Origin: Cinclus cinclus
Lineage: Eukaryota; Chordata; Aves; Passeriformes; Cinclidae
Length of the DNA stretch: 64,000 nt
Assembly (NCBI RefSeq): GCF_963662255.1
Contig: NC_085047.1
Span: 97,223,619-97,287,618 of the forward strand
Reading direction: 5' to 3'
Of this stretch, positions 26,915 to 38,181 are shown piece after piece. Under the pieces are notes generated by a model. That model was given only the letters and a program-made list of their open reading frames with translations. It had not been told where the DNA came from and searched no databases. Position 1 is the first letter of the stretch. Each line of letters opens with the position of its first letter. A program made the translations under genes and the position numbers.

Positions 26915-28840
26915 AATCAGTGATATCAAAGTTGGAGGCAGCTTGGGATGCAACATTCATGCACTTGTGAAATTTGCAGTCCTGAGGGATGTGGGTCAGG
27001 CAAAGAATAAGGTCAGGACCCTAAATATTAGGAAAGTAAGCTTCCAGCTCTTCAAGATGTTAGTCAACAGGATGCCCTGGCAAACAGCTCTAAAGGACAA
27101 GGGACTAGAAAAGAGCTAGCAGATATTTAAGGACGTGTTTTATAAAACACAAGAACTCTCAACTGCCAAGTGTAAAAAATCAAGAAAGGAAGGCAAGAGA
27201 CCTGCATAAATGAGTGGAGACCTCCTGGTCAAGGTAAAGGGCAAGAAGGAAATGCACAGCAGCGGAGGTATGGACACCTATCCTGGTAAGAATATAAGGA
27301 CATGGCCAAACAGGGTTAGGGAGAAGGCTGAAGTATTCAACATTTTTCCTCTCAAACTTCGTAGGCAACTTTTTCTCTTCACACCTCCTGAGTGGATGGG
27401 CTGCAAGAGAGGGACTGGAGGAGCAAACTCACTCCACTTGTAAGCAAAGATCAGGTCCGTAACCACCTGAGGAAATGGAACATGCATGGCTTATGGGACC
27501 TGATGAGATGTACCCCAGAGACCTAAGGGAATTGACTGATGTAGTTACCATAATATATGAAAAGTCACAGCAGACAGATGAAGATCCAGGTGGCTGGAAA
27601 ATGGGAAACATTGAACCCATTTTTGAAAAAGGTAGAAAGAAGGACTCTGGGAATGACCAGCCTGTCAGCCTCATCTCTGATCTGGGAAATCACAGAACAG
27701 ATTCTTCTAGAAGCTATACTAAGGCATACAGAGGATAGGGAGGTCATTTGAGATATATGGTATGGCTTGGTTTAACCAGGCCTTTAACAGGGTCTCCCAC
27801 AGCACCCCTCTAAATTAGAGATGGATTTGATCTTTGGACTCTTTGGCAGAAGAGAAAGTGGTTGACTGGTCTCATCCAAAGGGTGGTGTTTCCTTGAGGT
27901 CACCAGACCAGTGGGCATCAGTATGGCTTATTACCACCATCAGTGGCATAGCAGAACTGAGGGGGCCCTAAGCAAGACCCTCTGAAGATGACACCAAGCT
28001 GTGTGGTGTGACTGACATGCTTGAAGGACAGGATGCTATCCAGAAGGCATTGGACAGCTGAAAACATGGGCCCATGGGAATTTTATGAGGAGCAACAAGA
28101 CCCAGTGCAAAGTGCTGACCTAGGTGAGACAATCCAGGCTGGGGGATTAAGGGATTGAGAGCTTCCCTGTGGAGAAGGATTTAAGGGTACTGGCGGGTGA
28201 AAAGCTGGATATGAGACCACAGCATGCAATTGCACTAACTGCATCCTGGGCTGCATCAAATGCAGTGTCATCAACAGATTGAGGGAGGTGATTCTGTCCC
28301 TCCAATCTGCTCCAGTGAGCACCCACCTAGTGTGCTGCTTCCAGTGCTGGGCTCCTCAGCACAGGAAACACATGCCCCTGTTAGAGCTGGGTCAGAGGCG
28401 GGCCATTAAAATTATCAAATGGTAGAAACACCTCTTCCAGGAAGAGCTGCGAGAGTTGAAGTTGTTCAGCCTTCAAGAGAAGAGAGGGCTTTGGGAAGAC
28501 TTTATTGCAACCCTTCAATACTTAAGGAGGGCTTATGAGAAAAGTCAGAATTTAATTTTTAGCAGCACCTGTTGAACAGGAAAAGGAGTACCAGTTTTAA
28601 ATCAAAAGAGGGCAAATTTAGACTAGCTATAGGGAAAACATCTTTTATGACAAACGTGGTGACATACTAGAACAGGTTACCCAGGGTTTGGGAGATGCCC
28701 CATCCCTGGAAACATTCAAGGTCAGGTTGGATGGGACTGTGAGCAACCTGATCCAATTGAAGATGACCCTGCTCATTGCAGGGGGATTGGACTGGATGAC
28801 CTTTTAAGATCCCTTCCAACCCAAACTATTATATGATTCT
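26915..28840 (+). mobile_element. CR1 LINE, 5'-truncated, with ORF2 remnant and 3' end
   Basis: A decayed CR1 non-LTR retrotransposon running on the plus strand, opposite to ANOS1. It begins in the endonuclease-to-RT linker (KVGGSLGC, then LRDVGQAKNKVRTL) and continues through KKSRKEGKRPA and the RT N-terminal block (GPDEMYPRDLRELTDV, then KKDSGNDQPVSLISDL). It ends in the typical CR1 tail (GGACTGGATGACCTTTTAAG, then an ATGATTCT terminus at 28840). Frameshifts and stops break ORF2, for example an in-frame TAG after GLEKS and a TAA after KRPA, so it is not functional. The 5' truncation is usual for CR1. Confidence 0.9.
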
Positions 28841-30439
28841 AAGTGGATCGCATAATGAAAAAGTTATCAAAGTAAACATGACACATGAAACCAACCTTTC
28901 AACTGTGTGCAGTCAGAGATACATAAGAAAAAAAAGTCATGAAAAAATGTGCATGTCTTCTGTATTTCTCCTGAACCCACAAAATAAACTGCATTTCATT
29001 TTCAGAAGCAACATAATGAAACTGCCAGATAATATCTGTACATAGAATAAAAACCATAATAGCATTTTCTATCCTCATGAACATTGGGAATTGCAAGTAA
29101 AAATGTATAAGCTTAGGTCCAGAAAACAAAAATCTAATAACCACATCTGGGCAGAATTTTTCCTCTCTCAGCACTAAACACATAACTCTCAGAATTTCTC
29201 CATGATTTCACTGACAATTACGCTTGCAGAAAGAGGTAGAATCCATCCAGATTTTATTATTTGAATTTCAATTATAAAATCTCTCTTTAAAAAAGAAGAA
29301 AAAATATTCTAAGATCTATCATTTTAACAAGTTATAAACAAGTCTCTATCAAAAAGTGTGAGTGAATATTTTTCAATAGCAGCACTAGGCATTCTGGTTT
29401 AGATACTGCACTCAACCAACACTATCTTAAAAACTGACCTACTCTACTCTTCACCCCCTAGCAGCAGCCATTTAATCTAAAAATAGACTAATTTTTTCTA
29501 TACATTTCTACTTACAGAAAACAAATGGATCCAGTATTAATGAATTATGTACATGGAATCATAGCAAAGCTAACTGTGTTAGAAATAAATTGAATTATGT
29601 TTTAGATAAACCTATACATTACAGACAATACTTCATCCTGTATATAACTCGTACCTCATAATGCCTTTAAATCATCACTTAGGTAACTCAGAGTTTGATA
29701 TATCATAACAAATACGATTAGTTGGAGGGAAAAAGGAGGAATAAGCCCAAAGCAGGTTGTATTTGTCTGCCTACAGGCATAACCCATGTCAAAATATTAT
29801 TTAAAGACAGTCTGAAGATGACATGCATTAATATATTTTTTGCAATATTTTGCCAAACAGTTGGCTGTGATGGAAGACTTTAGGCCAGATGCATAAGAAA
29901 AAACTGGAAACTGATGGATCTAGTTAACTGTCTTCCCCAACCACACAATAACCTCTGCATAGGTTCTATTTTCAACTCCTCTGCTGAACCAGCTGTTGGC
30001 AACAGGAACTAGGGTTTTATGTAGTCATGTATGAAGAAAAAAGAAGGGAGTGTCTGTTTGGTTCTCTCCCCAGATAATCTTTTTACTCCTGTGGTGTCTA
30101 GGAATGAGTAGAGCTGACTGAGATCCAGGTGCTGGCCCAACAACTGTGTTTAGAAATACTGAGCCCAGCTCAACCCAGCCCATTTTCTTTTTTAGTCTCT
30201 CCACGCTGCAGTTCTGTTTCCTCATGCTGTTGTTTATGAGTCCACCTTTGCATTACTCAGCAAGTCTGACAGGCTGCCAGCCATCTACTGGCAAAGTAAA
30301 AGAAAATAAATGCTATATTTTAACTTTCATTACCAAGACCAAATCTGAATTGAACCTCAGTACACAAACAATTCTATACCATGTAGTATCAATCCTGATG
30401 AGGATGTCAATGTGGAGAACTGAAGAGTATATGTGAAAT
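28841..30439. other. intronic spacer between CR1 copies
   Basis: AT-rich unique sequence between two CR1 remnants of opposite orientation. No gene or repeat recognised. Confidence 0.6.
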
Positions 30440-31323
30440 GCTTGTACACAAACACAGTATGAATCCATTCCCCTTGTCCTGAAGTGGCAACAGAGTCATA
30501 GCTTTCTACCAGCACAGCGGCTTCCAACTCCTCCTGTCTGCTGCCCACACTGCATGCACTGGTGTAAAGGCACCTCAGCTGGCCTGCCAGCCTTGTTGCC
30601 TTCCTAAAGAAATAGCTCTTAATTCCTTTGAGATAATTCTCTGGTGTGTTTCTGGTGGTTTGTGTTACATTAAGAATCCCTGGCTTGTCTCCGTGACACT
30701 GCAAGTGCATTCTAATGTGGCCAGCACATTTCAGAGTCACTGGCAGAGGGTCCTCTTGCATGCTGTCCCCCTAACCTTCACTTCTTATTCCATACCTTGC
30801 CAGGCACAAACCTGGTATTGTCCCCCTCCCCTATCACAACTAGTTTAAAGCTCTGTCAATTAAATAGGCCCTTCTGGCTCCCAAGGAGCAATTCTCCTCC
30901 CTGAGGCAGGTGAGTCCTTACTGGTACAAGCATGCCTGGTGCAGCATAGACCATTCCATTGTCAAAAAAACCCAAAGTTTTGGTGGTGATACCAAAAGCC
31001 ACAGAGCCATGCAGTAATACACTCAGCCCATCTGTTTCTTCCAATGTTGCTGTCTTCAACTGGAAGTACAGAGGAAATCATAACTTGCGCCTCAGATTTT
31101 GTTACCAAACATTCCAAGGCCCTGAAGCCCTTTTTCATCATCCTTTGACTACTTGTTGCCACTTCATCATCCCCTATGTGGAAAATCAGTAATAAGTAGT
31201 AGTCTCAGGACTACTCCAGATCAGGAAGTTTCTGGATAACATCCCCACCCAGGCCCCAGATCTTCCGATGGGCTGGGCCTGACTGGCATATTGGGCCCTC
31301 TGTCCTCTTAGAAGGGAATCACC
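30440..31323 (-). mobile_element. CR1 LINE fragment with ORF1 esterase end and ORF2 start
   Basis: A minus-strand CR1 segment from an unusual part of the element. At 31303-31323 it encodes GDSLLRG, matching the GDS block of the SGNH-type esterase domain known in CR1 ORF1. Further on come SSVLPVEDS, GRNRWAECITAWLCGFWYHH and NFGFFDNGMVYAAPGMLVP, then RTHLPQGG, where the block-V His is kept but the expected preceding acidic residue is Arg. After an inter-ORF stretch the start of ORF2 appears (GQLRCLYTSACSVGSRQEEL, then VESYDSV), and similarity stops near 30440-30465, before the rest of the endonuclease. Stops and frameshifts show it is dead. The missing 3' end is unusual for a LINE insertion. 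Confidence 0.75.
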
Positions 31324-31801
31324 TACAACTCAATAAGACTAAATTAAAACAAAACAATGATCTATGAATGAAGTTAGACAAAGAAATTTTGGTTTCAAAT
31401 CTTTTTCCAGAGAAGTTCTCAAACTTCATCAACCACAATGCCAATTTTATCTCAACAGTGGAAGCCAACCCGTCACTTGTCAAGAATCAAAAAATGAAAG
31501 CCCTCAGCCTGCTTCAGTGCTGTGCTAATAGACAAGGAGGAATACATGATGGTAATCGATTAGAAACTATTGCAACCAAAAATGACTATTTATTTTATAA
31601 TCCTATAGTTGTCCTAATTATAACAAAGTATTTTAACATATTGAAATTACATGTCAAAACAGGCCAAGCATTCAAGAGCTCTCCTGAGCTTCATCTTGAA
31701 AAACAGATGAAAAATCACTTCTGCAGAGATCTTACTAAATAAAACTTAGTTTAAAATAATTGGTAAACATTTTTTTGCTCACAGTCATCTGAGATATTTA
31801 A
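31324..31801. other. spacer between two minus-strand CR1 remnants
   Basis: 478 bp of AT-rich sequence. A plus-strand frame (31368-31742, 124 codons) is open but shows no recognisable domain. Confidence 0.5.
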
Positions 31802-33730
31802 CAGAATCACAGAATGGGTGAGGCTGGGACCACAGTGGGTCAGCTGGTCCAAGCTCCCTTCTCCAGCAGGGCCATCCCAGAGCACATTGGACAGGATTGA
31901 GTCCATAAAGTTCTTAAATATTTTCAATAAGGGAGGCTCCACAACCTCTCAGGGCAACCTGTTCCAGTGCTCAGTGACCTGCACAGGAAAGGAGATCTTG
32001 CTCATGTTCAGGTGGAACTTCCTGCGTTTCAGTTTCTGCCCATTGCTTCTTATCCTTGGCACCACTGAGAAGAACATGGCTCCATCCTCTTACCACCCCT
32101 CCTTCAGAGAGACAGAGGGGGGACCTCATCTGCTTCTTGGCCCCCAGGACATACTGCTGGCTCATGGACAGCTTGTTGTCCACCAGCACCCCCAGGTCCT
32201 TCTCCACAGAGCTGCTTTCCAGGTCAGCCCCACCCTGTACTGGTGCAGGGGGCTGTTCTTTCCCTCTGCAGGATTCTGCATTTGCCTTTGCTGAATTTCA
32301 GGCAGTTCTTCCCTGCCCATCTCTCCACCCTGCTGAGGTCCTTCTGAAGGGCTGCACAGCACTCTGGGCTATTGGCCACTCCTCCCAGCTTTGTGCCCTC
32401 ACTAAACCTGCTGAGGAGGCGTCTGCCCTTCATCCAAGTCACCGATGAACAAGAGAAGCAATACTAGTGTTAAATCCCAGGGGATACAAGTGACAGGCCC
32501 CAGCCATACCCTGTGCAATTACATCCCTCTGCAATATGCCAGTCAGTCAGTTCTCAATCCATCCAGTCTTTCCTTCCTGAGTTTGTTTATGAGGATATTG
32601 CAAGAAAGTGTCTAAAGCTTTGCTGAAATTGAGGTAGACAATATCCACTGCGTTTCCCCATCCACCCAGGTAAGTTGTTTCACTGTAGAAGGCAATCAGG
32701 TCCGTCAAGGACTACTCCTGATAATCTACTTGTCATCCATGTGGACAGAGATGGCTTTCAGAGTGAGGCGCTCCACCACCTTTCCGGGGATTGAGGTGAG
32801 GCTGACTAGTTGATAAGTTTCCTAGGTCTTCCTTCTCACCTCTTTTGAAAGCTGGGGTGACATTTGTTTTCTTCTAGTCCTCCGGCACCTCCCCTGATTG
32901 CCACAACCTTTCAAACATGATCGTGGTTGGCCTACTTATGGTGTTCACCAGGTCTCTCAGCACTTGTGGATGCATCCCATCAGAGCCCATGGACTCGTGG
33001 ATGCCAAGGTGTTCTCTAACCTGATCCTCCCTGACCAAGGGAAAGTCTTCCTTACAACACTCCTTTACCCCGGTCTCCTGTGTCAGAGATTCCTGAAGGC
33101 TGGTCTTGTCAGTGAAGACTGCTGCAAGGAAGGCGTTCAGCAACTGCCTTCTCCTTGTCCTCTGTTACCACAGTCCCCATTCCATTAATCCAGATGTGTC
33201 TTTGCCTTCCTTGCCTCATTTCTACTCACTCTGACACCTCTCTATATTCATTCCAAGTGGTCTGACCCTGCTTCCATCTCCTGTTTATTTCCTATTTACA
33301 TTGGAGAAATGAAACGATTTCTTTATCGACACAGGTCTCTTGCCCACTTTGCTCAATTTCTTGCTCACCAGGATGCATTGCTCTTGAGCCTTGCAGAAGT
33401 GATCCTTAAGATCAACTAGCTCTCCAGGACCCCTGTTCCCCACAGGTTCTGTTCCCATAGGATTCTTCCAAGAAGACCTCTAAAGAGGCTAAAGCTTGCT
33501 CTCAAGTCCATGCTCACTATCTTGCTTGCTGCCCTGCCTCCTTCTTGCCCAATACTGAATTCCACAATCTCATGGTCACTGCAGCCAGGGCTGCCCCCAA
33601 TTTTTGAATCTCCAACAGAGCATTTCATGTTGGTTGGAGTAAGGTTGAGCACCACAACACTCCCTGTGGAATCCTCCACTACCTGTCATACTCATATAAA
33701 CCTCCTCCACCCTGCTGAGAAGCAGTGAAA
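31802..33730 (-). mobile_element. CR1 LINE, 5'-truncated, with ORF2 remnant and 3' end
   Basis: A decayed CR1 copy on the minus strand, the same direction as ANOS1. Its 3' end lies near 31802 (complement of AGAATCACAGAATGGGTGAG). Read 5' to 3' it shows the end of the endonuclease region (SKIGGSPGCSDHEIVEF), the linker, the RT N-terminal block (REHLGIHESMGSDGMHPQVL, SGEVPED), an RT core with stops (about 32440-32870), KLGGVANSPECCAALQKDL, and EKDLGVLVDNKLSMSQQ near the C-terminus. Several frameshifts make it inactive. Its length and start point are close to those of the copy at 26.9-28.8 kb. Confidence 0.9.
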
Positions 33731-35492
33731 GGAATTTGCATTTTAAAAGGCTAACAGAGTTCTCTGTATCACTTTGAAAATTTCAGTCAGCTAAAGCAAT
33801 TGTTTAACTTTGCATTGCTAAACACACAAAAAAAATCAAAGCTATCCTGAAAAGACAACATTATGCTTAAGTTCAGCTCTGCTAACAATTTGGCCAAGCT
33901 TATATTTATTTATTTTCTAAACATGCCAAAGCTGCTTTCTTAAGGAAAATATATTATCTTCCTAAGAAAGAATGAAAAACAAGGTAAGATGACTGCAAAG
34001 CACATGTTAAGTAATTTTAAACTATAATTGTTTTGTAATACAATACAATACAAATTTGTAGTTTGCTTACACTGGTTTCAAGATACTGATTAAATTTTAA
34101 GTTAAAATTCATGTCAGCTTATATACACCTTATGTGGACTTGATAAACTTGGGGTGGGGGTGACTTAGATATTCCTATAACCTTTGCCCTGCTTTGAAAC
34201 CTGGACTACTTTTCTAGTATGATTACATCTTTGTTGGGCAGACACAAACCATTGGAAAACCTTTCAGATTACTTACCACAGCAGCCTTCACAACTAAATT
34301 TAAAAAAAATTGGAACACGATCACTGTGGAACAAGGCCTTCATGCTTTCCTCCAAAGGCAATTCGGTTATCATGAAATACATCCTTTGCACATCTGTTTG
34401 GGGTTTTCAAGAAGAATTTTAAGAACAATAAAATTTCACTGCAGAAGTGAAATCCTTAGCAGTGTGGCATAGCTAATAGGAAATGTTCCATTCTTTTCTT
34501 ATATTGACACTACCATACCCTGGATTTTAATACCGATAAAAGCAATCAACTTAGTTTTATTTACCTGTAACAGAACAGTGAAAAATTTGCCTATTTCCAA
34601 TCCCGTTTATTTCAACAGCAGCTAGATCAGCAAATGTGCAATCTCATTCTTTAAATGTATACAAGAAATCAACATGCGTTAAAAGCAAGGGTTAGCATCA
34701 GCATTTAACATCAACTGCAATATTGAAACAGTACAGAACAATGCTACTTAGATTTAATTCCATTTTCAGCACAACCTTCATGAATAAAGAACAAATATTG
34801 ACGTCAAAATTATTGTAGAAATATATTTTTAGGATGCTTAGGCAAACTTCCAATGAATGCAGCTTCCATGATGTTCATGAACAGTCAGCAACAAATGTGC
34901 AATTCCACTTGACCCACTAAAGCTCCTAAATCGTTGCTGCTTCCATCCAAGCACCATAGAAAGACCCCTGAACAGGACAATCAGTTGACAGCTCACTTCC
35001 CCTTTAGGCTTTCATGGTTTAAGTGCTAGAATGGGAAAGAGGCATCAGTAGAACCACTGGGATTTTTGTCAAGAATGTTTTCAAAGAAACTCAGGTTCAA
35101 GATAAAAATTAAATACCCAAACCGAATGAAATGTTGAAATACCCCAGTGCTGTTGGAGGAAAAGTTTTAAGTTAACGACAGTTTTATTCTCTTCTGACCA
35201 AAAATACTGAAAAAAAAACACAAATGAGACACCAGTTTCTAGCCAGTGTAAACTTTCTTAAAATGACAGAATTATGTTGGTTTAACTACGCTTGATATGA
35301 TTTCAACATGATTCCTTTATCCTGAAAGAGTAAATCACTTGGTTTTAATTTTTGATATTTTATTACAGGTGGAGGTTTCCAAATAAAATATAAACAGACA
35401 CTTCTGAAAACAGGCTAAGAAGAAAAGTACAATCTACAGACAAGAGACTGAAAGCAGAGAGATAACACAAATGAGGAAAAAACAGGACTTAC
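33731..35492. other. intronic sequence left of ANOS1 exon 2
   Basis: AT-rich, with a short AATAC repeat near 34038-34053. No gene or repeat family recognised. Confidence 0.6.
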
Positions 35493-35540
35493 CTTTGAAC
35501 ACTGTTTATGATTCTGGCACCAAGCAAGTGACCCATTGTT
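35493..35540 (-). CDS. ANOS1: ANOS1 (anosmin-1) coding exon 2
   Basis: A 48-nt exon encoding NNGSLAWCQNHKQCSK, residues 65-80 of the predicted protein. This continues the Cys-rich N-terminal domain of anosmin-1 exactly where exon 1 stops. It contains an N-G-S glycosylation sequon (Asn66), Trp71 and two cysteines (Cys72, Cys78). The splice sites are strong: a pyrimidine-rich acceptor ending TTTGTCTTTCAG just upstream and a GTAAGTCC donor just downstream, both phase 0. From memory of the human protein the matching segment differs at about one residue (Val for Ala), and the human exon has the same 48-nt size. The WAP and fibronectin type III domains are encoded by later exons that are not in this window. 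Confidence 0.94.
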
Positions 35541-36849
35541 CTGAAAGACAAAGGAAATATACATGAACATTAATATTTCATTCAGGCTAGATATATTCAC
35601 CCTAACATATTTAAATGGAATACACCATCCAATGCCTGGACAATGATGTTGTGCCACAAAGTGATTACTGATCCTGACTCCTAGTCCCTTTTGGGGAGTT
35701 AAAAATTCACATAAGTAAAAAGTGAACATAAAGTTAGGAAAGCATTTCAGCAGGCAAGTTTGGAGGAGAACTGACCAAAGTAATCTTTTAGCCCACCTTT
35801 TTAAACACTTGCTGTCTAGAATTGTGCAGTAGACAAAAAGTAACATTTGCATTTAAGAATTTCATATAGGTTAGTAGTGATTCATGAAAAGTCTATTAGT
35901 TGCATTTCAATACGGTACAACACTTAAAATAAATTGTCAAGCAAAGATAATGAACAACCTTTAAGCAAATGGAAAATTCAATTAAATGCAACATGAGTTT
36001 CCCAAAAGTCACCTGTGCCAGTTCTATTTCATATTTTTAATAATAGCATGCATTTCTGAGATAAGCAAACAATATAGCTCTGATTTATCCTGGCTGCAGT
36101 AAAACAAGCAATAGAGCATAACATGCAAAAAAATAATTTAAGCTAAAAGAAAAGAAAACATGATGAGAAGAGAAAGAGAAGTATGAAACCAGCACAGGGA
36201 CAAACAGCAACTTGCTGTTCTTCTAGAGATGCTTCTGAAGGGTCAATTCTGGAAGCAATATTTCCTGGTTAAAAAGACCCATGGCTCAGAAGTGTATATT
36301 TGTGGTATTAAAAGATGAAACAAAATCATTATTTACACTCTGTGTAGTGAAAGATTGAAACATCAGGAAGACCTAAATGACTGAACCTGAGAAATGGGGT
36401 ACAAACTCTGCAACACATCCTAGGCTGAGATGCTTAGGACATTGTATGTATGTACTTCTTTCATCATTTATAAGTCCATACTCCATAAACAGAAAGGATG
36501 AACATTCTGGTAAATTCATTGTTTAGAACTGGACTACAACTGTCAATCTATGAGGGAATAAAAGACACCCTTTCACAGGAACTAGGCAAGGTATTCCCAC
36601 AGGGAATGTTACTACAGTATACCATTATTGTCAGCACCAGCTATAGATCTAGAAATCAGTTTCCAAGGAAGAGGAATTCAGATAGGCCAGAATGCAAAGT
36701 ACTAATATAGCAGCAAGCACTATACCTTTTTCTCTGTCTTATTTTTATTTTTTTTTATTGAAGATGATGCAAAAAATGGAATAATACACATATGTTACAT
36801 ATATTGGTTTCATCTGTCATAATTTTCTTCACAAAATAGCTAGTATGAT

Positions 36850-37378
36850 CTATGCTTTGGACTCGTGCTGGAAGCAGTGTTGATAACACAGGGACGTTTT
36901 GTTACTGCTGAGCAGTGCTTACAAGTGCTTACATACAGCATCAGGGCCTTTTCTGCTCCTCACCCCATCCCACCAGGGAGGGCTGGGGGTGCCCAAGGAA
37001 CTGGGAGGGGACACAGCAGGGACAGATGATCCCAACCAACCTAAGGGATATACCATACAATACGGTATCATACTCAACTGATAATGCCAAGGGAAAGCGG
37101 AGGAAGGGATGGATACTTGGAGTGATGGTGTCTGTCTTCCCAAATCACCACTATGCATGACAAAGGGGATGACTGAACATCTGGGAAACAGTAAAATAAC
37201 TCCTTACTTTGCTTGTGTGCATGGCTTTTGCTTTACCTATTGAACTGTATTTATCACAACGCATGAGGTTTTTCCACCTTTACTGTTCTGTTACTCTCTC
37301 CAGTCCCACCCACAGATTATTGAGTGAGCACATGTCAAGGTTAGTTGCCAAATGGCTCTTAACCACCACAAAACATAA
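36850..37378 (+). mobile_element. endogenous retroviral LTR fragment (avian type)
   Basis: A plus-strand segment I recognise as a common avian endogenous-retrovirus LTR. Landmarks: GTTGATAACACAGGGACG, GCTGAGCAGTGCTTAC, GGGAGGGCTGGGGGTGCCCA, GGGAGGGGACACAGCAGGGA, GGGATATACCATACAATACG, GGAGTGATGGTGTCTGTCTT, then GCTTGTGTGCATGGCTTTTG and CTTTACCTATTGAACTGTAT, where the polyadenylation signal would sit (ATTGAA here). It fades out near CTTAACCACCACAAAA. No internal retroviral coding region flanks it, so it is a solo or partial LTR. Subfamily is not assigned. It lies in intron 1, antisense to ANOS1. Confidence 0.75.
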
Positions 37379-37689
37379 TTTTTTACGTATAAAACACACA
37401 GATAAAGTAAAAATTATTCTGTCAATGTACAATTCAGAAGGAGAAATAGATACATTGGAATGGAGACAACCACAATAGTTTTTCAAAACAGCAGCTTTGC
37501 GCTCTGATCTCGGCAAAGTTTGTAAGCTTGAATACAGTGATTTGCTACCACAACTATGAAGCCTGTGCTTTGAAGCCAGGTATCTCTTCAGGAACATTTA
37601 AAAAGAAAATTTTTGTGCTTGTGTTCATACAAACATATAGTCACATGTTCACACAAGATTTCAAGATGTGGCCAGCACATCATGGGAAG

Positions 37690-38181
37690 GAATCATCCTC
37701 CTTCAATGTGCTCTCACAAGCCACACATGGAGAACTGCATGCAGTTCTGGGATGCTCAGGACAAGAAAGTCAAGGACCTTTTGGAGCAAGTCCAAAGAAG
37801 GGCCACAAAAATGAACTGAGGACCAGAACACCTTTCAATAAAGGCTGAGACACTTGGGGTTGCTCTCTTCCAGAGAAGAGAATGCTCCAGAGACACCTTA
37901 TTGCAGCCATTCATTATATAAAGGGGACTTAAAAGAAAGAGAGATCAAGGCCTGTCATGACAGAACCAAGGGCAACAGATGAAAACTGAGAGAGGTTAGA
38001 TTTAGATTGGATCTAGGGAAGAAACTTTCATCATAAGGGTGGTGAGATACTGGAAGAGGTTGAGCAAAGAATGCTCAATCACATGAACTGTTCAATGACC
38101 AACATGATCTCATGGAAGATCCCAGGGCAAGAAGGATGGACTAGAAGACCTTTAAAGACCCCTTTAAACTTCTATCATTTT
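37690..38181 (+). mobile_element. CR1 LINE 3' fragment
   Basis: A plus-strand CR1 remnant covering the end of ORF2 (in frame: HMENCMQFWDAQDKKVKDL then EQVQRRATKMN, corresponding to the conserved RRATKM block) and the 3' UTR. It ends near GGACTAGAAGACCTTTAAAG and CTTCTATCATTTT. It lies in intron 1, antisense to ANOS1, about 300 bp from the LTR fragment. Confidence 0.85.

Larger units (their letters stand above)
1..35492 (-). other. ANOS1: ANOS1 intron 2 (partial; exon 3 not found)
   Basis: Everything left of the exon 2 donor is read as intron 2, which continues beyond the window edge. In human the next exon encodes about 21 residues with a C-x3-C-(about 10)-C-x3-C spacing. I searched the complement for that cysteine pattern next to splice sites and did not see it, so the intron is probably longer than 35 kb. 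The interval carries CR1 remnants (1.8, 13.1, 26.1-33.7 kb) and simple repeats and is otherwise unique AT-rich sequence. Confidence 0.75.

Noticed and set aside
27475..27751. Overlapping short frames that look protein-like
   Set aside because: These are pieces of CR1 reverse transcriptase, already covered by the mobile element at 26915-28840.
32056..33188. Plus-strand frames of 96-158 codons
   Set aside because: They are antisense shadows of the minus-strand CR1 element.
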